DNA of 64,000 bases from Glandiceps talaboti (GCF_964340395.1 NC_135551.1:23531003-23595002); one strand, 5' to 3'. Shown: positions 1-14,209, counted from the first letter of the stretch. Translations and numbers: made by a program. The notes: generated by a model from the sequence alone, not told the origin.

Positions 1-1032
1 GCACCTGTATACTTGTTTCCTCTGCATTTGCAAATTACTCTCTGTTTGTGTGTAAACACATGTCTCACGAATTAAGCACCACAAGGTATCTTTATTTCTC
101 CCCTATATTTGTTTGAGTTACATCTATACGATACTCGAATGTTACTACGTTTATTTTCTGATTGTTCATTTTTATGCGTCTTTCTTTTCCTACCAGCTAT
201 TAAGCAACATACAACCCACAAAATGATTATACGTATTATTACAACATATATTCATCGCCTTAGATATAAGACTACCATTGCAAACAAATAAGTTGACTTA
301 TTCTTCATACGAAGATATGTGATATATTCCAAAAATCTTGTTAGCTTTTTACGCCAATCTTCAACGGGCGAAACATATAATATGTTGTTCCAATTCTAAT
401 ACAAAATGTATAGATGTCAACAGTTTTATATATGCAAGGAAGATTGTCAAACAATTTAAATGAATAATCAGGTGTGAAAAGAATTCCAGCTATAAACATG
501 CACCAGATATAGCGAAAGGGTATAGGATATATATCAAAGATACATGGAGCATATCAAAACTTAATAAGGTTCGCCTGATCACATCGTCACCGAGGCCTCA
601 CTGAATGACTGTCTCTTAGAATTAGTCTCTCGAGAGTCGTTATTCACACATACAGTAATCTTTGAGCGAATGGGTCCCCAACTCTCTAATTCCAACAATG
701 GCATGTGTTGTGATATAACAACGAGGTTAAAGATAAAATAGTCAATAGAAAACCAAGGTGCATTGTTGGAATTATTGTGATTCGTGATGACGGATATATC
801 AAAAGGTAGACTACCTACCTTCTAAATCCTGCCTACCTGAAAAATATTATAATGCTTCAGCATTTTAAATTATTTTTATTTTTGGCCTTTTTAATCGTGG
901 GTTTTCAAAGAAAACTACTCTTTCTTTCTGAAAGTACTTTTATATTATAAGTAATTGTTGCCTTCCTTAATCATAAAAGTAAAGGTAATTTTTATAATTA
1001 GATCTAAACAAACATGATGAAATATCAATTAT

Positions 1033-1400
1033 GACATACAGTGCTGTGTGGCACAGTAAGTACAGTACATTACATTACAGTACAGTACAGTACAGTACAG
1101 TACAGTACATCATCACAGCACAAGTACAGTTTTTACAGTACAGTACAGTATATTACAATTCATTGCATTGTAGTACAGTAAATACCAAACAAAGTACAGA
1201 ATAGTACAGTACAGAGCAGTACAGTATAGTATTGTAAAGTATAGTCCAAAACAAAGCAGTGCAGTACATTAAGTACAGTACAATACAGATCAATACAATA
1301 CATCGCAGAACAGTACAGTATATATGTAGTAGATTAAATACAGAAAGTACAGTAGCATAACATAACATAACATAACATAACATAACATAACATAACATAA
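1033..1400. repeat. Degenerate (TACAG)n followed by (CATAA)n
   Basis: About 310 bp of imperfect TACAG pentamers with interspersed variants is followed at 1355-1400 by a near-perfect CATAA array. An open frame on the minus strand across it is a product of the repeat and is not a gene. Confidence 0.9.
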
Positions 1401-2130
1401 AACATTCATATTTTGTATTAACTTATACGTTTTATTTTTTAACGCACCGAAGTTCCTCTCAGAACATATTATCTTCTTTTGTAAACGGATTTTAGTTTAT
1501 GTATATGTATGAATAATCTCCAATTCGAAAATAGCTGTTATTATCTTAGTTTAGAGTTTATGAGAATGTCGTTACACACAAAAGACTGACATGTTGATTC
1601 CTTGTTTGGTTAAACACTTATTGCAATCAGTGATATACACAAATATTCGTATATTTATAGCGGCAATCTGCTGCTACTTCAATAACCTTCAAAGGGCCCG
1701 ACACAGTCATTTAAAAGTATAATACAGTACAAGTGCGACTAATTGATTGTTTGGAATGTGGAATGCCATTTCAGGAAATACAGGAATTTTAATAAACATT
1801 GGTTTGTCGAGGGTCATTTCACGATTTCAAATAACATACATTTATCTCGACTGCCAAGGAATATTAATTTAAAAAATGAAATTTTGATATTGATGACATT
1901 TCCACAGTGAGCATTTAATCACAAACCGTTACTATAATGTAACACACAACTGAAGTGCAACCTCTCACATATCGATGGTATACATCGTTATCTTCAATGG
2001 CGGATGGATTTGCCTTGTCACACACTTTATATCACACGTTCGCCACTTTTTGAAGGCATTTTGTGAATTTAGTAGTAGTATATCACTCAGTCAGCTTTCC
2101 TGTACTTACCTTGCCATACTTCATATCAGT

Positions 2131-2520
<390 letters not shown>

Positions 2521-3791
2521 CTGACAGGAAGAAAGGTACTTATTGCACATATTAATTGTGCACTTAAGAAAATCTGCAGTAAATTAATGCACGTAAAGTA
2601 ATAGAAACACACATGGAGAACTATACACGCGTACGAATTAGCATGTTACATTAGTATGTTAACATAGAACCTCCAAACGGAACATATGCACAGGATTTGA
2701 TCTCTTTGGTTATCCTTGAAATGAATAAATAAACATAAAAATGTTATAAATCATTCTCCTCAATGGTTATTAACAATCCTAATTTCATTAAAACGTCTAT
2801 TGCCTCACAGACATCTTTCAAAATAATGGTTCTATGCCTCAGGTCAATATCAATTCCATATTTGCCAATGCAATTTTCTAATTACGCTCCGTCGATATTA
2901 AATTGTAGAAGACAACAATACATGACCAATGAAGTATTTCTTGGTTTGTATTGTCTGCCTGTATATCAATAAAATACGCTAGATCAACGCCCAGGCATTG
3001 TTGCCGTCAATGTTCCAATTGAACTGAAAAAAAAATTATCTTCTTCAAGTCGAATATCTGAATAGTACATGTAGGTAGTGGTTGTGGTTGAAGAAATCAT
3101 GTTTAAAAAAAAGATAAATTTCTTTTTTTCTTGTCGGGATTAAAACACTTGTTGTGTTTCTGCCCATTGTAAAAAATAGTACAAATAATATCGCAAAATA
3201 TGATTATGACGTTTTCACAAACACATTTGTTGATGTTTTATGACAGTTTTAAAAAAATATATATTTCAAAAGGATGAACATTGTTCAAAAGCCAAATAAA
3301 AAACCACGTTTGCTCGATAATCCGACCGATCCAAGTCTAAGCCACCGACATTCAAAATGGTAAAAGAGTGAGATTTTACTGCTATTTTCGATGGGAATGT
3401 TCATGCAAAAGTATCGCTGATCAATTTTCTTTTTCAAAAAACACATTCCAGACAATCCTGTTTTTCTTAGGTTTTAGTGAAATTTAAGCAGTACAATCTG
3501 CATAGTGTGTTTGTGGATGTCTTCACCTACTCCATTTACATTTCATCAAATTATCGTAGAAGTATTCAGACCAACGTTTATCTTGTCATACGTCTTAGAA
3601 TAAAAAAAATAAAGATAAAATGAAATTCTGACATACCTACGTGTTGTCGGAGACAAACATTTTTTTTATTTTTCCTTAATCATCGTTAAGTATGATAAAT
3701 ATGTCACGGAGGGATGGTCACTGGCCATGGGTGATTAGGCTACAAATAGGTTATTGTTATTGTAGTAGTAGAGTACACTTCATATACCCTG

Positions 3792-3793
<2 letters not shown>

Positions 3794-3823
<30 letters not shown>

Positions 3824-3837
3824 CGGCAGCAAAGGCA

Positions 3838-3886
<49 letters not shown>

Positions 3887-3889
3887 TAA

Positions 3890-3931
<42 letters not shown>

Positions 3932-4251
3932 CAGCAGCAGCAGCAGCAGCGGCGGTGGTGGTGGGGTGGTAGTAGTGGTGGTGGTAGTAGTAGTTGTGGT
4001 AATAGTGGTGGTAGTAGTGGTAGTAGTAGTAGTGGTAGTGGTAATGGTGGTGGTAATAGTAGTGGTAGTAGTAGTGATAGTAGTAGTGGTGGTGGTAATA
4101 GTGGTGGTAGTAGTGGTGGTAATAGTAGTAGCGGTGGTGGTAGTAGTAGTGGTAGTAGTGGTGGTGGTAGTAGTAGTGGTGGTGGTAGTAGTAGTGGTAG
4201 TAGTAGTGGTGGTTGTGGTAGTGGTAGTAGTAGTAGTAGTAGTAGTAGTAG

Positions 4252-4282
<31 letters not shown>

Positions 4283-4292
4283 GTTGTTGTTG
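3794..4292. repeat. 500-bp trinucleotide tract (CAG, AGT, GGT, GTT)
   Basis: A continuous trinucleotide-periodic tract opens with CAG/AGC units, passes through AGT and mixed GGT/AGT units, and closes with GTT units. Because the period is three, several frames stay open for over 100 codons as poly-Val, poly-Leu, poly-Cys or poly-Tyr. These are artefacts of periodicity. Confidence 0.95.
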
Positions 4293-6510
4293 CTCTATGA
4301 GAAAGATATAGACATTTCGAAAAAAAATGAAAACGGATTTTAAATAGAATTACTTTTCCACATACATGATCATGACATTTTCCATAGACGGTGTTGGAGT
4401 ATAGAGAAGGACCCAAACCTATTGATCGATCGTCTCATTGCGTTTTACCAAATACTATAATATGTACACCATGTTAGAAATAAAACGACTGATTTCCTGA
4501 TCTTGAAACTTGAATTTGGTGAATTTCGAATTCGTAATTGCAAAATGAAGGCTAGTTACGAACATCTATAGTCGTCTTGGAATGAAAACACGTTATAGAA
4601 TACTTCCATCCAATTGGTAGCTGTACGTTCTACTAGAATTTCATTAATTATCAACTATAATTACTTCTCGTCGTATTTATAATGACAAAACTAAGGTAAA
4701 TTAAATTTGCTATGTTCTGACAGCATATCCTACAGGTGTAATATCAAACTTAATAACAACATGCTAGATGTTACTCTAAATTGTTTATAGGGAAAAATGA
4801 TCGATGTAAATTGATTTAGAGGTTGGGTCAGACTCTATTTGGAATATATGAGCTCACAAATACCAATATTCTAGCCGAAATGAAAGGATATTACTTTTTT
4901 TGATTGATTAGAAAATCCATTTAACAAGTTACTTGCACAAGGTAGACAATTTTATTGAGATTTTCAGTTAGGATGTGTTTGTCCTTAAAGCTGTACTAGT
5001 TGCAACTGCACTTTACAAAAATGTTTTTATTTATTAGATATCAAAACTTCGTATATCCTGAATAGTACAATATGGTACAATAAAACAATTCAAGTTGATT
5101 ATAGTGTCGGCACTCCAAAATCAGCGCCGAAAAACAACTACTTGAAATATTTGTGTAACATTTAGTTTCAGTTGATGCAGTTTTAGAAATATGTGTGTGA
5201 TATTGAAAATAATATCTTATGTATACTTATAATTATATGAACAGGATTTGCTAAATTGTGAGTAAAAATCATTGCTTCATCTACCCATATAGAATATATT
5301 TAAGATTCAGTTAGTGAAAGCCTACTGTACAAAAATATAGAAAACAACTTATGAAAAATTTGCAAATGAGGATAATTAATATTAACGGAATATATCTGAA
5401 AAACTAATTAATGAGATGTATAGTAGACAGCAGATTATAGAACATCTAGTCCAAATTTAGATTGATTTGAATCAACTGCTTTTTAGAGAATGCCACTGTT
5501 GAGAAATGCTTTAGTGGTGAGAGCAAACTAATGCAAACAAAAGTCATAGAAAAAAATGATCACACATTGCTTCACCAATACAGTGTCCATCTGCCAAGTA
5601 TTCTTTACACAGACAGAAAGTAAATTGTGACAAATAATATGCAGATTTAGATCATTGTCATGCATAAATTTTGCCTAAAATCTAACCAGTTCTCAGTCAA
5701 TTAGTACACCCACGTTAAGTACGTGCACCAAATTCCAATGTAATTTAGCCCATGGTTCCCTTTTCAATGTATACACAAATATAATCTTAACATGTATACA
5801 TACAGGACCGCCTGTACTCGTGTTTATTAAACCAACAAATAAACATTATATTTTCAGTGGCCTTTTGAATCACTTCACGAAGACATACTGCGAGCAATCG
5901 CAAGATAGTATCGACTAAATCAGCTACACGACGTCAGATACATTTTTCAAACAGTAAAATGTACATTTTGCATCTTCATCAAATAATAGAATTAGTAAGA
6001 AAACACGGTTGTACTTTAATGAGATTATTTTCCGTTATTGTGTCTTTTGCGTGGTGGCGTATTTACCTTCTTCTTGTTGAAGATGTTAATGAAAAAGAAT
6101 AATTTTGTGAATTGCACTTTGCTTTCACATTCCTTATAATCGATTGAAACACATAAAAGTACCATTATTCAATACTGGCATGTAGGAAATAACATGTTGA
6201 CTCAGAGCTAACATCAATCGAGGGTCGATAATATTAGCTTATCTTACACGTAGTTAGAAATCTCTTTCATTCAAATCATGTGACCAAGATTTTGATTGAG
6301 ATGCCATAAATAACGTGCAGAGAAAAAATATATGTGCAATTCACTGCCTTTTCAACAAGATAAGCCAATTTAGTGCCAACATGTTTTAACATAAATTCAT
6401 GAAAGGTGGTATACTGGAGATTTGGTGCTGTTACTCTCCACATTTGTATTTGCCAATTTTACCTTCCGTAAAGAAATGTTATGTTATGCTTTTGTCTGTA
6501 ATGAGCGAGC

Positions 6511-6627
6511 GCATGTATGTATGTATGTATGTATGTATGTATGTATGTATGTATGTATGTATGTATGTATGTGTATGTGTCTGTCTGTCTGTCTGTGTAT
6601 GTATGTGTGTGTGTGTGTATGTATGTG

Positions 6628-6659
<32 letters not shown>

Positions 6660-6766
6660 TGTATGTATACTATGTATGTATGTATGTATGTATGTATGTA
6701 TGTATGTATGTATGTATGTATGTATGTATGTATGTGTGCCTGTCTGTCTGTCTGTCTGTCTGTCTG
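6511..6766. repeat. (ATGT)n with CTGT blocks
   Basis: The tract alternates ATGT arrays with short CTGT and GT blocks, and one 'TATACTATG' interruption divides the main array. Open frames on both strands here are repeat artefacts. Confidence 0.95.
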
Positions 6767-7796
6767 AGAACACGGTATCGAAAAGTATGTAAGTATTAAG
6801 TATGTATGATAGCTAGTTAGCTTAATAGCTTAGAATTTTGCTTTCCTACAATGTGCGTAGAAAATACCCTCAGGCATTCAGTTTAAATCTGGGATACTTA
6901 TAAGTACGTTGATGGTTTATACTTTACTATTGTGTGATGTGTATTTAGATACAAAAAAGAATGGTGTGTCAGCTTACATTGTCATTTTTTACACAAGTGT
7001 CGCTTCAACATGTTTCCCTGCACGCTGCATATCAGTTATAACTTACACATATAAAGTGTAAAGATTTTAGGCTATTTGACACGAACGCCTGAACTGGTCA
7101 TAATCTACGTCAGTGTGCCTATATTTTGAAGCAACGTTGGTGTAATATTCATAGGGATGAACCAACGATCAGAGTGACATTTTTTTAGATGTAATTTACA
7201 ATAATACACTTCCGTTTTAATTCAGAGACATGATGTCTTTTTGACCTGGTGCCTTAAAGGACATATAAGGACAGGACATAACTTATTAATATTACATTAA
7301 TGAGTTCGGTATGTAAAAAGGAAGAGTATGTAATCAGCGACAAATGTCGTAACAGTGGAATATTGACAGGTCTGTCGACAAATCAAATGATGAGATTGAT
7401 GACATGTGACATATGTATTTAATTACACGTCCCTTCTCCTAAAACTTTGTAAAATCATATTTTCAGATTGTACGTAGAATTTAAAATTTACATCCACACA
7501 ATAACAAAACTGGGATCATTATAGACCTCGAACAAAGCAATGATATCGGATATATTTTTTTTGTATATAACTCTATAACATATGGCCGCCATACTGATAT
7601 ATAACATCGCTTCATCGATCAGTGTACGCATATTAGCCATATGCTTCTGTTATGTTGACACCCACACAGTAGTACAATGCAGCATGCATTTAGTTCCTTT
7701 CAATTAAAAAAAAAACATGTCTCTTTTACTGGAAAGGTTCTTGTTTCGTTTTGTTGACTTGTGTTAAACGTTTAACGTTGCGTCTTACAAATCAGT

Positions 7797-8041
7797 AAGT
7801 ACATACATACATACATACATACATACATACATACATTCATTCATACATGCATACATAGTATACATACATACATACATACACGAGTATATACACGCACGCA
7901 CACACATATGCATGCATACATACATACATACATACATACATACATACATACATACATACATACATACACACACACGTACGTACGTACGTAACGCACAGAC
8001 AGACAGACACACACACACACATACACACACACACACACACA
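7797..8041. repeat. (ACAT)n/(ACGT)n/(AC)n compound microsatellite
   Basis: ACAT arrays are interrupted by TCAT, GCAT and ACGT variants and end in an AC block. The tract ends about 390 bp upstream of the acceptor of gene A's 3' exon, so it is probably intronic. Confidence 0.95.
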
Positions 8042-8431
8042 TGTTTAGTAATGATTTATTTCCTATATCGTATGAATGTAATTGTCATATATTTCCATTG
8101 TGTGGTAACATTTGATTGTATTAATGTACATTTTATACAACTGATGGTGAACCCATTCAATTACAGATGATAACTACTTCTAGTAGTATATAGCCTTTAG
8201 GGGAAGAGAGTTAGTCGAAAATTTTTTCAAGTGAATGGACATTTATTTCAACTACAGAAATAAACACGTCTGAGGAGTATTATACAATATGAGTGAGATG
8301 CTTACAAGGTATTGGGGCAATTGTAAAGCTATTTCCGTATGGCTGTAAGCAGAATTTGAGCTTGGGATTATACATAGCTTGTTATCACTGAGAGAAAACA
8401 TTCGTTTATATTTCTCTTTTTCTCCTCATAG

Positions 8432-9525
8432 GATATGGGCACATGACACCGGCGACAACAGCAGGAAGACTTCTGTGTCTATTCTACGCCGTTATAGGCA
8501 TCCCGTTGTATTTTCTGTATCTCGCCAAACTTGGGGATTTGTTAGCTATTCCACTGCGGAAACTCTACAAGGGCGGAGTGATTTCATTAAGGAAAATACG
8601 TCTACGGAGGAAACTAAAACGCTCGTACGAATTTGAAGACAGGGAACATAATGATAAAGCGAAGAAAAAAACTGACAAGGTGCAAAATGAAGTTGTTCAG
8701 GAAGCTATTGAGGATGGTCTCCAACCGACTGCTTTTGATACCGACCTCTCACTTCTCAGCTACAAGCAAATGGTATATCGGAACGATGTCTGCACGCAGG
8801 ATGAATTTGAATCCGTTCGTGGTCGCTCGAGGCGTTTAGATAGAACAAATACTATTGAGACCATTTCTGAAAGCATCGACACAGACAGACAGGATGCGTC
8901 GTCTGAAATGGTCGTTTTTGGTGACATCAATGGAGATATATACCACAGTGCTATGGAAAGCATGGAAGATATTAGAGAACGTGTGGAAATTGATGATCTG
9001 TTTCTGGACAGGTGTGAAAATGTGAAAAATGTCGGCACGCAAACTGATTGTGTACGATTTCAAACCGAATCCTTTTCGGACTCAGACAATGAAACGGATG
9101 AATGTTCTCGGAAACAATCTGAAAGACTTCAAACCCGCCCTCTTGGATTCAATAACGGGGACCTACCCGAATCATGTTTAAAGACAGCAAAATTCTCACC
9201 GATGAAAGGACGAGATGAAGTGCCTTTATCTTTTCTCGTAGTAATACTAGTAGTCTATGTATGTGCCGGATCTGCTGTGTTTGCATCGTCGGAGCAGTGG
9301 ACATACATAGATGCTATATATTTTTGTACTATAACGTTTACTACTGTAGGGTTTGGTGATTTAATACCGGTATACAATACTCAAGATCCCATCTCACAGC
9401 AAGCCTTAATAGCAGCTTTTATTATCACTGGCATGGTCATCATGTCAAGTTGTCTCAGTCTCTCACAAGACAGGATTCGAAGTTTTGGCAGAAAAATATT
9501 CGGCAGGGATGACCCACACAGATAG
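8432..9525 (+). CDS. K2P potassium channel gene A, 3' exon (partial)
   Basis: This exon encodes most of a two-pore-domain K+ channel, a plasma-membrane leak channel that assembles as a dimer. It begins after a CTCATAG acceptor with 'GA TAT GGG', completing a split Gly codon, so the protein resumes in the pore-1 filter as GYGHMTPAT. Counting that Tyr as residue 1, M2 ends at LYK (44-46). A charged cytoplasmic loop of about 216 residues follows (47-262), then M3 (from 263), a pore-2 filter TTVGFGD (303-309), M4, and a short tail ending DDPHR. The loop includes VGTQTD (9028-9045) and acidic Ser/Asp runs. Long loop and short tail are TRESK/TWK-18-like. The exon has no internal stop. The 5' exon is not in the window. 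It faces gene B tail to tail. A possible ATTAAA poly(A) signal lies at 9741-9746. Confidence 0.93.
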
Positions 9526-10836
9526 GTCATTGATGACCTCGCCACTTTATTTTTGATATTTGAAATGTGTTACATTTCAAAGGAGAGTAGTTCGCTCCCG
9601 CGCATGTGCAAATAATATTTTTGCATTTTTTGTATTTTGAGTACACGTGGCTTGTCCACATCTGCCTTGACCTTGACCTTTAAAAGGGATATCATTTTAC
9701 TAAGTAATCTACTGCCTCGCCTCCTTTCCAAATATATGTAATTAAATTACTTTAGGCTCTCATAACTGCTGCCAGTCATGTGTATAGACATTGGTGCAGC
9801 AGTCATATCCCAAACATGACGATTTGTCTCTAAAAGCATGTTAACTGAAAGGTTAAAGTTGTTTGCAGCTGTATCGTGTGGATTGCAAAGTGTTCGTCCA
9901 CAGCCGTAGGAAAATGTTCAATCTTAAGGCTCAAAAAAGACCATTTATTCGATAATGTTTTATATCTCTAAGTGTTAAAACATGTCTTGATGTTTGCATT
10001 TTGAAACAGGTTTACAGACAATTTCCATTTATGCAGTGCAAAATGACTCTAATACCAAACGGCAGTGATTTCTAACACAGTTAACACATTTCCAGAGTGC
10101 AGTAAGCGATGTTTTGGATTAGACGATTTAATGTAGTTCACCTCTGACAGTTTTTATTCTTAAATTTGATTTACAACGCACTTTATTTCAAGCAGGTTTC
10201 ATGCACATCTGATGCTGCGAGGTACTATTTATGTAATAAATATAAATAGCTGCTATATTTTTGGCGCAGAGAGATGGGAATTTACCATAAATTGATTTTA
10301 TAATCAAGTAAAAATTACTGTGGTGCTACCTGAAGATAGATATTGTATTTTTCATTTACTACATATTGAATCAATTATGCGACGCAAAATCATTTATCAT
10401 TTTTTTCTGGGTCAAGCATAAATTACACAAATGAAAAAAACAAAATTGTTTAGTATTTTTCTATCTCGTATATAGAGTTTATTCAGAGCGTGCCAAACAA
10501 TACCAATGACTATGTGTTGTTCTGACGTACCTATTGGTATTAATTATATTTGGAATGTCAGAATTCACGTGAATATTGCACGATAACCATTTATCACCCA
10601 GCTCATATACCATGCTAAAAGCAAATGTATACAGTTCAGTCGATGTGTTATTACCCAGTGGACAAAGAAAGCATATAATAATGGCAATAACAATAAACAC
10701 TCTGCTTTATTACCCAATGAAAAGATACACGATATAGCTTACGTGTACGGGTACGATGTATGTTACATGTGAACGTCGAATATGAAATAACATTAGAGGG
10801 TACAATAGATTTTGATAATTTCAATGATTTTAATGA

Positions 10837-10930
10837 TATAATATAATATAATATGATATAATATAATATAATATAATATAATATAATACTATATTATATT
10901 ATATAATATTATATTACATTATATTATATT
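10837..10930. repeat. Palindromic (ATAAT)n/(ATATT)n tract
   Basis: A block of ATAAT pentamers is followed directly by its complement ATATT pentamers, so the roughly 94-bp tract can fold on itself as a hairpin. Confidence 0.85.
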
Positions 10931-11875
10931 GATACAAAAACTAAAATGTGATACATTCATTTATGTACCAAATGTACACCTATACACCATAAATATGGCA
11001 AATAATAATAATAAATAATGGATATTTAACTTGGCTTTTCTGGTTGAAACTATGAAAAATCTAGAGCCAGGGTTAAGCAGTACCATTGACTTGGAAACAA
11101 TATGTCTTTATTTAGCTATTCGTACCATTCACAAATCTAACTGTTCTGAATCAAATGCACGTGGCGTATGGGAATAAAAACTTAAAGAACATTTGACGAT
11201 ACATATCACTAAATGCCGATAGATGTATATATATAGATATATAAATATGTAACTGAAAACATACAAAGAATAACGTAAATTCATTTCTATATAAATGTAG
11301 ACCTATTTTCACACATGATTTTGCTTCGTTAGTATTTTATATTCTTGTTCTTACAATTGTCCTTAAGGACCATTATATTTGATAGAGAAATGTATAAAGA
11401 TCACACCGGGTAATAATTTGATCGAAACAGACTTAATATATATGTAAATCATGTGAACTCATGTCTTTGTTTATTTGTTGCGTTTTACAATATATGTGTT
11501 AGTTGTCAGATATTCTGCATGCCACACACATGTCAATATAACTTACTATACCGTGTTTGGACAGTTCTGTCTGAACGTGGCATTTGCTTATTTAAATATA
11601 TCCGTATGTGTTCTGTTGTCTGTTTAAAAGCAAAAAAAAAGCATCCCTTGTTTCCTTGTTCAATCTACTGGAAATGTGTATGTATTCTTCAGAACGGGTT
11701 TAACCGTAATAGTAATATTAAAACCCCAATGAAGGCCGAGCTGTACCGTCCTCATTTAATGTAATACACATTGTAATATAACAAGTTTGTTTACACTTGA
11801 ACATTGCAATGAAGTGAGATTAAAGTTGTGATGGCTCAGGTAAAACAGATACCACCCTTTTCACGGTAATGATAC

Positions 11876-12185
11876 GACCATGGAGAAATCAATGAGAAAC
11901 TGCTCGTTCTACACATTTAACAGGGTAAGGTTACAATATTTTGCTACATTGTATCTAAATGAAATAACCTTTTAACCGTACCTCAACAACCAGACGCAGC
12001 TCGCAGACAGGCGGGCACCAATATTTTGATGTCTGCATTTGATGTCAACACGGTGGCACATTTTTTTCACTTCACTTTGACAAAATGTAGCAAGAAACTA
12101 TATTCATTCAATCTTGCTATATTTTAATAAATATATGTAGCACGTGCAGTCTCACACATTTGGTTGTATCATACAGAGCCATTTG
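11876..12185. repeat. Foldback (MITE-like) repeat, copy 1
   Basis: This is one of four diverged copies of one interspersed repeat. Shared landmarks in order are 'GAGAAACTGC', 'TTGCTACA', 'CAACCAGACGCAG', 'TTTTGATGTCTG', 'ACAAAATGTAGCAAGAAAC', 'ATTCATTCAATCTTGCTAT', 'AGCACGTG' and 'GGTTGTATCA'. The right half is an imperfect reverse complement of the left half (for example TTGCTACATT against AATGTAGCAA). There is no coding capacity, consistent with a non-autonomous DNA element. Boundaries are approximate. Confidence 0.7.
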
Positions 12186-12826
12186 GTTTACAACGGAAAA
12201 CAGATAGGTTTAGGGAAATAATTAAGCAGCATGATGACTTTTAAATCTCACACAGCGAATTTGTATTACTTTCAGTCATATAAACAATCACAGCGGGAGA
12301 CATAAAAAATTATGTGATATCACGTTAACTATCTAAGCTTGCATGGTAAGGGCGCCATCAGTGGTCGAAATAAAAAATCATAACTAAAAACGTTCAAGGA
12401 ATTCCTGATCGAGAGGAAAACCTCTTTCTAAATAACCACCTTATAGTGAAGTCTTGGACTTTATTTAGTTTGTTATTGTTAAGGTGTCGCACAGGAGTTT
12501 TCATTTTTTCGTCCTAGCCAATGTTATGAATTAAATTACAATAAAAAATAAAAACAAATTGTCAGTAATATGTTTCAACTTGCAATAGCCTCAAACACAT
12601 ATTACTGTGACAACGAAGTTGTTTGCATATTTATTTTGAAATTCTCCTTAATACAATAATGAATAATATAGCACCAAAATAAGTATTATAGACACAAGAT
12701 CTTATTTATAAATATTTTGTTTTGTTCATGTCAATGTGACGATAATGGTAGACAATTCAACATTGTCGACAACTACACAGAGACTAAATTATGTTCATTT
12801 CAAATGTTAAAATTATCATAGAGATT

Positions 12827-12881
12827 GTATGTATGTATGTATGTATGTATGTATGTATGTATGTATGTATGTATGTATGTA

Positions 12882-12914
<33 letters not shown>

Positions 12915-12962
12915 ATGTATGTATGTATGTATGTATGTATGTATGTATGTATATGTATGTAG
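12827..12962. repeat. (ATGT)n microsatellite
   Basis: An ATGT array is split by a short GT block near 12883-12898. Open frames on both strands are artefacts. Confidence 0.95.
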
Positions 12963-13199
12963 TTACTTTCAATGTGATTTGTATAACTTGCCATTGCAAT
13001 GACAATTTGAGAAAAAATGGTTGTTTTATTGGTAAAATGTATTGCTTTTTTGTAGAAAATGGTAACATGAATTTCAATAAATTATTTACATTGATATTGA
13101 CAAATATGTGTCGCATTTTAAATATCTAGAGAGCTATGTGTTCATGATCATATATCATTACATTTGCATAGAATAACGTTCGATGTATAGCCCGTATCA

Positions 13200-13530
13200 T
13201 ATTAGTGTTCAGTAGTTCTGTTTAATACAACCATGCCGAAACCAATAAGAAACTGACACTTCAAGATAGCAAGTCCGAAATTTCTTGCTACAATTTGTCT
13301 AAAGGAAATGAATTATTTAAACTTACTGCAACCAGACGCAGAAAGCCTGGCGCCAACATCTTGATGTCTGTATTTTATGTCTGCATAGTGGCATGTTAAT
13401 TAATTTCCCTTAAACAAAATGTCGCAAAACTGTACTCATTCAATCTAGACTTGCTGGTATAAAGAATAGCACGTGAATTGAAGTTCCTCATTGGTGGTTG
13501 TATCAAACACATCCGTTGAACCCTAACATG
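13200..13530. repeat. Foldback (MITE-like) repeat, copy 2
   Basis: This is the most complete copy. The left arm carries TTTAATACAACCA, AAACCAATAAGAAACTG, TAGCAAG and TTTCTTGCTACAATTTGTCT. The centre has GCAACCAGACGCAG and GATGTCTG. The right arm carries AACAAAATGTCGCAAAACTG, CTTGCTGGTA, CTCATTGG and TGGTTGTATCAAACA, which are reverse complements of the left-arm blocks in mirrored order. Boundaries are approximate and target-site duplications were not resolved. Confidence 0.72.
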
Positions 13531-13770
13531 CAACAAGCTGTATATATTTTTTTGATTTAGAACATCAACAATAATAGATGTCCCATACGAGAATGCACCA
13601 ACTATAAACTTATCATTACACAGTTCAATACCTATTTGAAGATGTCCTCCATGTTGCAGTAAGTTTTGAAAGATGTATTGATATCGACAATAATCTTCAT
13701 TTGCCAAATATTCTAAGTTCTAACTACATATTCGATAGTATAGTGTGCTGGATGAGAAGATTAGAACTTT

Positions 13771-13792
13771 CGCCCCCCCCCCCCTTTTTTTT
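13771..13792. repeat. C-run then T-run
   Basis: A homopolymer C run is followed immediately by a T run. Its length is likely unreliable in the assembly. Confidence 0.7.
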
Positions 13793-14209
13793 CCATTTCA
13801 ATAATGCACCTGTATACATTAATAAACCAGTGCGTCTAGCGTCAATTGTATCAGGCTCTGAAACATTCGTCCGTGTGGAACAGTCGTCCTACGGAGAAGC
13901 ACTTTTATCAGTTTGGTCAAGTTTGATTGTATTGAATAGGAAGTAATTAATAAGTGACAAATACTTAACGCGTTACTTTTTTTTCGTCGATCGATACCTG
14001 AATAAAAACGTTCACTGGTGTTAATTTATATAGTTCAATAGGTGAAGAGAATTGACTAAATTGGCGAGAAAGTATTGCAAATTCTCCACTTATTGGTAAT
14101 ACAGATGACAGCAAATGAAGAATGTTGTCATCTTTCCAACCCAATAAAAGTTTACCTTGTGAAGTGCTTTACACAAGACTAAGAATTTTCACAGTAATAC
14201 AATGTGTTG

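Larger units (their letters stand above)
9526..14209. other. Spacer between convergent genes A and B
   Basis: No gene is supported here. The proximal part is presumably gene A's 3' UTR; ATTAAA at 9741 and AATAAA at 10235 are candidate poly(A) signals. It contains an AT-rich inverted repeat, two copies of a foldback repeat and an (ATGT)n tract, listed separately. No AATAAA or ATTAAA in gene B's orientation was found within about 400 bp after its stop codon. Confidence 0.7.

Noticed and set aside
3757-4416. Long open frames of poly-Leu/Cys/Tyr and poly-Val
   Set aside because: They follow the trinucleotide period of a 500-bp simple repeat; no start context, domain or splice evidence.
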